In this document: positions 59,307 through 64,000 of the stretch, piece by piece
Layout: every line of letters starts with the position of its first letter
How positions within the stretch are numbered: position 1 is the stretch's first letter
DNA from: Macrotrachela quadricornifera
Lineage: Eukaryota > Rotifera > Eurotatoria > Philodinida > Philodinidae
Direction: 5' to 3'
Assembly (NCBI GenBank): GCA_022393335.1
Contig: JAJEKB010021880.1
Span: 989,776-1,053,775, forward strand
Length of the DNA: 64,000 bases
Made by a program: the position numbers and the translations under genes
Notes under the pieces: model-generated
Seen by the model: the letters and a program-made list of their open reading frames with translations, nothing else
The model's database searches: none
Told to the model about the DNA's origin: nothing

Positions 59307-61490
59307 GTTAACTGAAGAAACTAAATTTTATTGAGAGTTTAAATATCGTGTTTTGATCGAATTATTTAGGAAAAAGAGTTTTTCAAAAAATGAAAAAGAA
59401 TATTACATCTCTACTTTTATTATGTTTCTCTCATTTGACTCTGTGAAGGGCTGAAGAAAGTAACTCAACTTTTGTCAACTATTCGCAGATATTTAATAAA
59501 TTGTAGACATCGGATTAAAATTCGAGTGTTATATGTACTTGAAAAAGTGAACTAGACAGATGATTTATTCTAACAAGTTTAGTCATCAAATTAATCCTAG
59601 TGAGTCCCTTCTATTGAAACTTGATTTATATTGATTACTGATATGGGACTCCGATTCGAGTTCTTCATCGAAGAAAACCTCGAAGTATCATTTCTGTCAA
59701 AGGTAGATTAAAGTTTACTTTTCGATACCATTTTGTATCTGACAAAATTCTCTATCGAATAATATTGAATACTTGAGTTTTATATTTGATTATGGGAGGA
59801 AAAGTTTTTTACGAAAAGCGATATAGATCAATGTTACCAAAGAAAAGTATTGGGAATGGAGAATCCAGTATTTTAGCAATAAAATTTCCGCCAACGGCCC
59901 TCACGCTATTGGTGAAAGTTTTGTTGACAAACTTCCGATAATCCATTTGATGTTTATAAAACCTACTATATGCAAATCAAATTATTTTTTGGCATTATTT
60001 ATGATCGTTTTGCATTATGATAATTCTGTTGATTTGATAATATTTTAGTATGATTTTCCTATGCTTATTCTTGTTTCCATATTCTTTTATCTTCTGTCCT
60101 TTCATCTAATTTCTTGCTGTATATTCTCTGAATATTTTAAGTTCTATCTCAAATATTTTCGATAAATATCATACTCTAATTTAGAATGGGCTCTAAGAAA
60201 ATTCAGCTAAAATTATTTGAATCTTTCTTAGATCTAAAACTAACAAATGTTGTATAGAATGACACTTGTCATTTTCAATATATCATTTTTATTCCTTAAT
60301 ACTGATAATACTAACGTTCAGATGAAAACTGTTATTTTTATTGTTTCGTATGATTCGTAAGTATTGATGAAATTAAGTTCACTGTATCAAATGTAATTAT
60401 TTTTTTGACCATATTCATAGTGTGTCGAATTTTCAATTCCATGATGAATCTGTTTGAAGATTATTTTAACTGATACCTTGGGTCAATTTATTATAATTCA
60501 AATTTGTTTTAAAGAACTACTTTAAATGATATGTTTAATATTATTTGGAGAGATAATAATAAGAATAAAAAAATGAAAACGCATTATGAAAACGTTTACC
60601 AGAGAACGAAAATAAGTCAAGTATTCGGCAAATCAACTCGATTCGAGTTCAATTTGACTCCAAGGATTCGACTATTTAAAAATTTCCATAATAGTTTCAT
60701 AATTATTTACTCCCTTACCCTCATTTCCACCTTCCACCGTCACCCTTAAGATTGAAATTATAGAAATTATTCAAAAAAAATATTATTGAATGAAAATAAA
60801 AAATGATCAACGAAGCAAATTAATTGATAAATAACTGAAAACAAACCTAAACTTAATATCCTTTTACGACAAATAAAACATTCTTACTAACAAGAGCTAA
60901 ATATATATTTGACAGACACTCTTTTAATGAAAAAAAAACCAATCGGTATTTACCTTTAATCTTTTTACTGTTGTGTCGCTGTTCTGTTTAATAAAATGTG
61001 TGAGAAAGAAATAACGTGTTTGTTAATCAACTGTTTCGTTATTCTTATTTTCTCTTTTAGTTTTTTTTTCGCCAATTGCAAAATTCAGTTGTAATGTTGA
61101 CATTTCGTTCTTTGATCAAAATTCATACATTGTTAGTTCTTTTTCTCAACATATAACATAGCAACGTGCAGAAATGATTAAAGAGGAGAAGTATTATTAT
61201 TAAAAATCAAATGTGAATTTGTTTATAAGTATTTAAAAAGTTTGAATATTCCTATTACGAAATTTTTTATAACCACGTTATTATGATGAAATGAAATATT
61301 CATTTATATATAAGTGATAAATAGCACTTATCCTAGGGAGTCGCTGACCATTTTCTGAAAGAAAATTTAGTATGATTATTATTCTCTTTCTCGTAGAGAA
61401 GAGTCTAGCAAGAATAAATTGTTTGTTTGCTTGCTTGATTATATGTTCGCACCTCACTGATTGTTCCAAAAATTAAGTAAAGGAAAAAAA
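59307..61490. other. Intergenic stretch, no supported gene
   Basis: AT-rich region upstream of the ART-TPR gene. No motif-bearing frame, RNA gene or element ends seen. Confidence 0.45.
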
Positions 61491-61499
61491 GGGATTTTT

Positions 61500-61690
61500 T
61501 CTTATGATGGTTGACCGAAGGGTAATCGGGATCGAGAAATTCAAAACTGAATTTAGTTTTCTAAACATTTTTTGAAGCTCAATTTTTTAAATAAACGACA
61601 AATTTTTAGCAAAAAACATTTATTTCTATGAAGTTTGGTCAAAGGCAGTTGAGGTCAAGGAACTTGCATCTGACTTCGGTTTTTTTAATT
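61500..61690. repeat. Dispersed copy of the 53-kb satellite unit
   Basis: GGTTGACCGAAGGGTAATCG at 61508 begins about 1.5 diverged units of the satellite found at 52.9-53.5 kb. Confidence 0.8.
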
Positions 61691-62149
61691 TTATAGTTGT
61701 TACATATGATAAGACTATCAAGAGTGCCATTTCATTTATTCAAATTTCTTTTATCCATATACTTTTTAATTTTTTTAAAATAATTATTTATTTAAATAAA
61801 CACCTGTGTTTTATAAGATTTGAATCTGTTTTTCTTGTCTTTTCAAACATTCTTTTATTAGTCTATTGCGGATAGCCAATAGAATTGAGATAACAAGCTT
61901 TTATCTTATTAAAGAATATTGTTGTATAGTGACAATGGTATCACTCAAAATTTGAATAAAGAAAATGCCAAAAAGTTACGATTTAATCAAATTAACAGAA
62001 CAATTTGTTAAGTGGATCTGTGGCATATTTTTCGAAGATGTTTGACGAAGAACACATGGCATTGAAGAAAAGAATTTCTAAGGGGGCTCAAATACCTTCT
62101 GGAGGACTCAATCCCCTCCGCCCCCCCCCCTCCTGATAATTCAGCCACT

Positions 62150-63470
62150 ATCAGAGCCTCTCTGATCGCGTGCATGTCAATATAAATATACATCAATTTC
62201 ATTTATTTCTTTTGAATTTAAATTACACAGCAATCAAAATAGAATAATCTATCACTTCATCCTATTAATTTCATGGTATTTCAATGTTAAATCGTTGTAC
62301 TCGATTGTTATTATGATCAACAACATACAGATTACCTTGACGATCAAATGATAGTCCTATGGGATAATTGAGTTGATTTGCTTGTGCTCCTTGTCCATTT
62401 CCACCAATAATAATATTTACTTGTTGTGCTCCTTTAGGCCAACGTACAATTCGATGATTACTACTATCAGCTACATAAACAGTACCCAATTGATCAACTA
62501 CAACTCCATTAGGAGAATTCAATTGTGTCAGACTATTTCCTTGTCCTTGTCCACCAGCAACAACAATACCTTCTTTTACACCTTCTATCCATTTCATCAC
62601 ACGGTGATTATTCCAATCAGACACAAATACTGAATGTTCTCGATCAACGAATACGTACCGGGGATAATTGAGCTGATCAAGACGATTTCCTTTTCCTCTT
62701 CTACCTGCTATTACTGTTTCTTGGGATTCACCTCCTCGATATCTTCTAACTTCGTCATTGTCAGCATCAGTGACATAGAGAAATCCATTGTCATCCATTG
62801 TCAAACTGCTACAAATGATATTCGAAATAATTATTTCTCCATTTGTTCCATTTTGACGAGGCCATCTAACTACTCTTCTATTCCCCCAATCACAAATAAT
62901 AAGACTATCTCTCTCTTTATCCACGATCACATCTATTGGCCAATTCAATTGATGAGTACCATCTCCTTGTCCATGTCCACCTGCCACTATTTGTCCATTT
63001 GTTTCACCCGATTTCCATGCTACAATACGGTGATTTCCATAATCAGCAACATAAATTGTTTGTTCATCATCCACATATACACCTCGAGGGTCAGAGAGCG
63101 TTGGATTTTGTCCTCCTACTGTTTGACCATTCTTATTCCATTTGGCATTTGAAGGAATATCTATCAAACTGGCACGAAGTGGTACTAAAAGAAAGAGAAA
63201 ACATGATTGTCCTTAAAATGAACCTTCTTTTTTCTTTGAATTGTGAGAAAAGAAAAGTCCTATTATAATTTGTTTCACTGAGAGCTATATCAATGATTTC
63301 TCAAATACAAAGAAAATATAAATTGAACAGAAACTTTTTCTTGATACAAACAGTTTAAAATTTTTGGAAGACGTATATATAGAATACTGTTAAATATCAT
63401 GTATTAAAATAGTGATAGAAAAAAATATAGAGATGTATTAGTAATGTATATTTCCTGTTCTCTAGTTCTC
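62150..63470. repeat. Segmental duplication, copy B (partner at 48.00-49.36 kb)
   Basis: Same content and orientation as copy A: 3' flank, NHL exon, and about 300 bp beyond the 5' acceptor. Copy B has no foldback element at its outer edge. Confidence 0.85.
62271..63184 (-). CDS. NHL-repeat protein, 3' exon (5' exons not found)
   Basis: Runs from the acceptor TTTTCTCTTTCTTTTAG at 63185 to the stop at 62271 and encodes about 303 aa of NHL repeats (GVYVDDEQTIYVAD, RVVRWPRQNGTNG, GVVVDQLGTVYVAD, NLYVVDHNNNRVQRF). It is the close paralogue of the 48-kb exon, with the same acceptor sequence and split-codon phase. Most differences fall in the strand-connecting loops. No ATG lies in frame at the start, and TAA occurs upstream of the acceptor, so an upstream exon is required; only 0.8 kb of sequence remains before the window ends, so it may lie outside. 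An apparent 172-aa frame on the other strand is a shadow. Confidence 0.77.
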
Positions 63471-64000
63471 TTTTTTTCTTTTCACATCTATTGTTTTATT
63501 GAAATCGAAATAAAAAATATTTGTATCTCGCATACAAGATTATATACTTCTTTAAGTTTTATTTCATGAAATTCCGGACAAGGTTTTATCTAGCGAATAG
63601 GTGAGCTCACTCGAAAATGTTTTCTCTCTTACTTTCATTCTCATTATTAATAGTATTCATTTTGTCTGTTTCAAATAATAGTGAAGAATATGCGAGATGG
63701 TAATATTTGAACTCTTTATTGATCAGTCATATGAGTGTTTTCTACCAAACTTCTCAAAACACTTCTCGACGGACACCTCCCTAGTCGGGATTCCTTCATA
63801 GAGTCTCTGAGAACACCTCACGGAGTCACCAAGATAATATCCTGAGAGTTCCTGCATGAGGACTCTCTAGAGAGTCCTTCTTTTTATGATTTGATTCTAT
63901 ATAGATAAATATTTTTGCGTTCTGATGCGCTTGTTTGCTAGCGTTAGTAACAGCGAATGCGTTTAAATAGATATTTAAAATGTATTTTCACACTCATTTC
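63471..64000. other. Window end, no supported gene
   Basis: AT-rich, with several imperfect short repeats around GAGTCTCTGAGAACACCTC and GGACTCTCTAGAGAGTCC near 63770-63885. The missing 5' exons of the NHL gene could lie here or beyond, but none is recognisable. Confidence 0.4.

Noticed and set aside
1..64000. CRISPR arrays, operons, ribosome-binding sites, rRNA genes
   Set aside because: The window is eukaryotic. Repeats are satellites or element ends, not spaced direct repeats, and no rRNA sequence was recognised.

Overview
The window looks like nuclear DNA from a microscopic metazoan, most probably a bdelloid rotifer. It is strongly AT-rich. Its genes have short spliceosomal introns (47-56 nt where I could place them) with GTAAG-type donors and pyrimidine-rich acceptors. 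The families are those expanded in bdelloids: NHL-repeat proteins with cysteine-rich N-termini, arginine-type ADP-ribosyltransferases (one with TPR-like repeats, one with a WWE-like domain), a divergent rhodopsin-like GPCR and a family-VIII beta-lactamase-like hydrolase. There is no sign of operons or other prokaryotic organisation. Species assignment is inference.

Layout. 0.35-4.1 kb: a minus-strand NHL gene that I rebuilt as five frame-consistent exons. 5.7 kb: a small secreted Cys-rich protein. 7.0-8.7 kb: a two-exon secreted PAN/NHL protein. 9.4 kb: a small basic Cys/His protein. 11.7-16.9 kb: a repeat-rich block (degenerate minisatellites, a 418-bp inverted-repeat element, a 967-bp TA-flanked foldback element) holding a caspase/paracaspase-like gene at 13.3 kb. 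17.0-20.5 kb: a very large protein with a ubiquitin-like segment, a von Willebrand A domain and a C-terminal E2 ubiquitin-conjugating domain. 20.7 kb: a Tourist-like MITE. 22.4-23.7 kb: a beta-lactamase-like serine hydrolase with one 56-nt intron. 26.3-28.6 kb: a ten-exon SLC43-type transporter with one apparent frameshift. 29.5-31.1 kb: a decayed ARF/ARL GTPase with two copies of a helical C-terminal module. 33.2 kb: an orphan GPCR. 36.1 kb: a WWE-ART. 41.2-41.9 kb: a decayed Penelope-like element carrying GIY-YIG. 43.0-45.8 kb: a complete non-autonomous hAT element with an 8-bp target-site duplication. 46.9-47.9 kb: a piggyBac-like element between TTAA sites. 48.1 and 62.3 kb: two closely related NHL genes in a segmental duplication. 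49.4-50.0 kb: a foldback element. 51.1 kb: an unrecognised helical protein. 52.9-53.5 kb: a ~125-bp satellite. 57.7-59.3 kb: an ART-TPR protein.

Function. The genes are not co-regulated in any visible way. The themes are secreted or membrane proteins (NHL, PAN, Cys-rich, GPCR, SLC43) and signalling or stress proteins (caspase-like, vWA-E2, ADP-ribosyltransferases). At least seven different repeat classes sit between them, mostly non-autonomous DNA elements. Several genes have 5' exons I could not find, so their N-termini are incomplete. All splice sites are read by eye.
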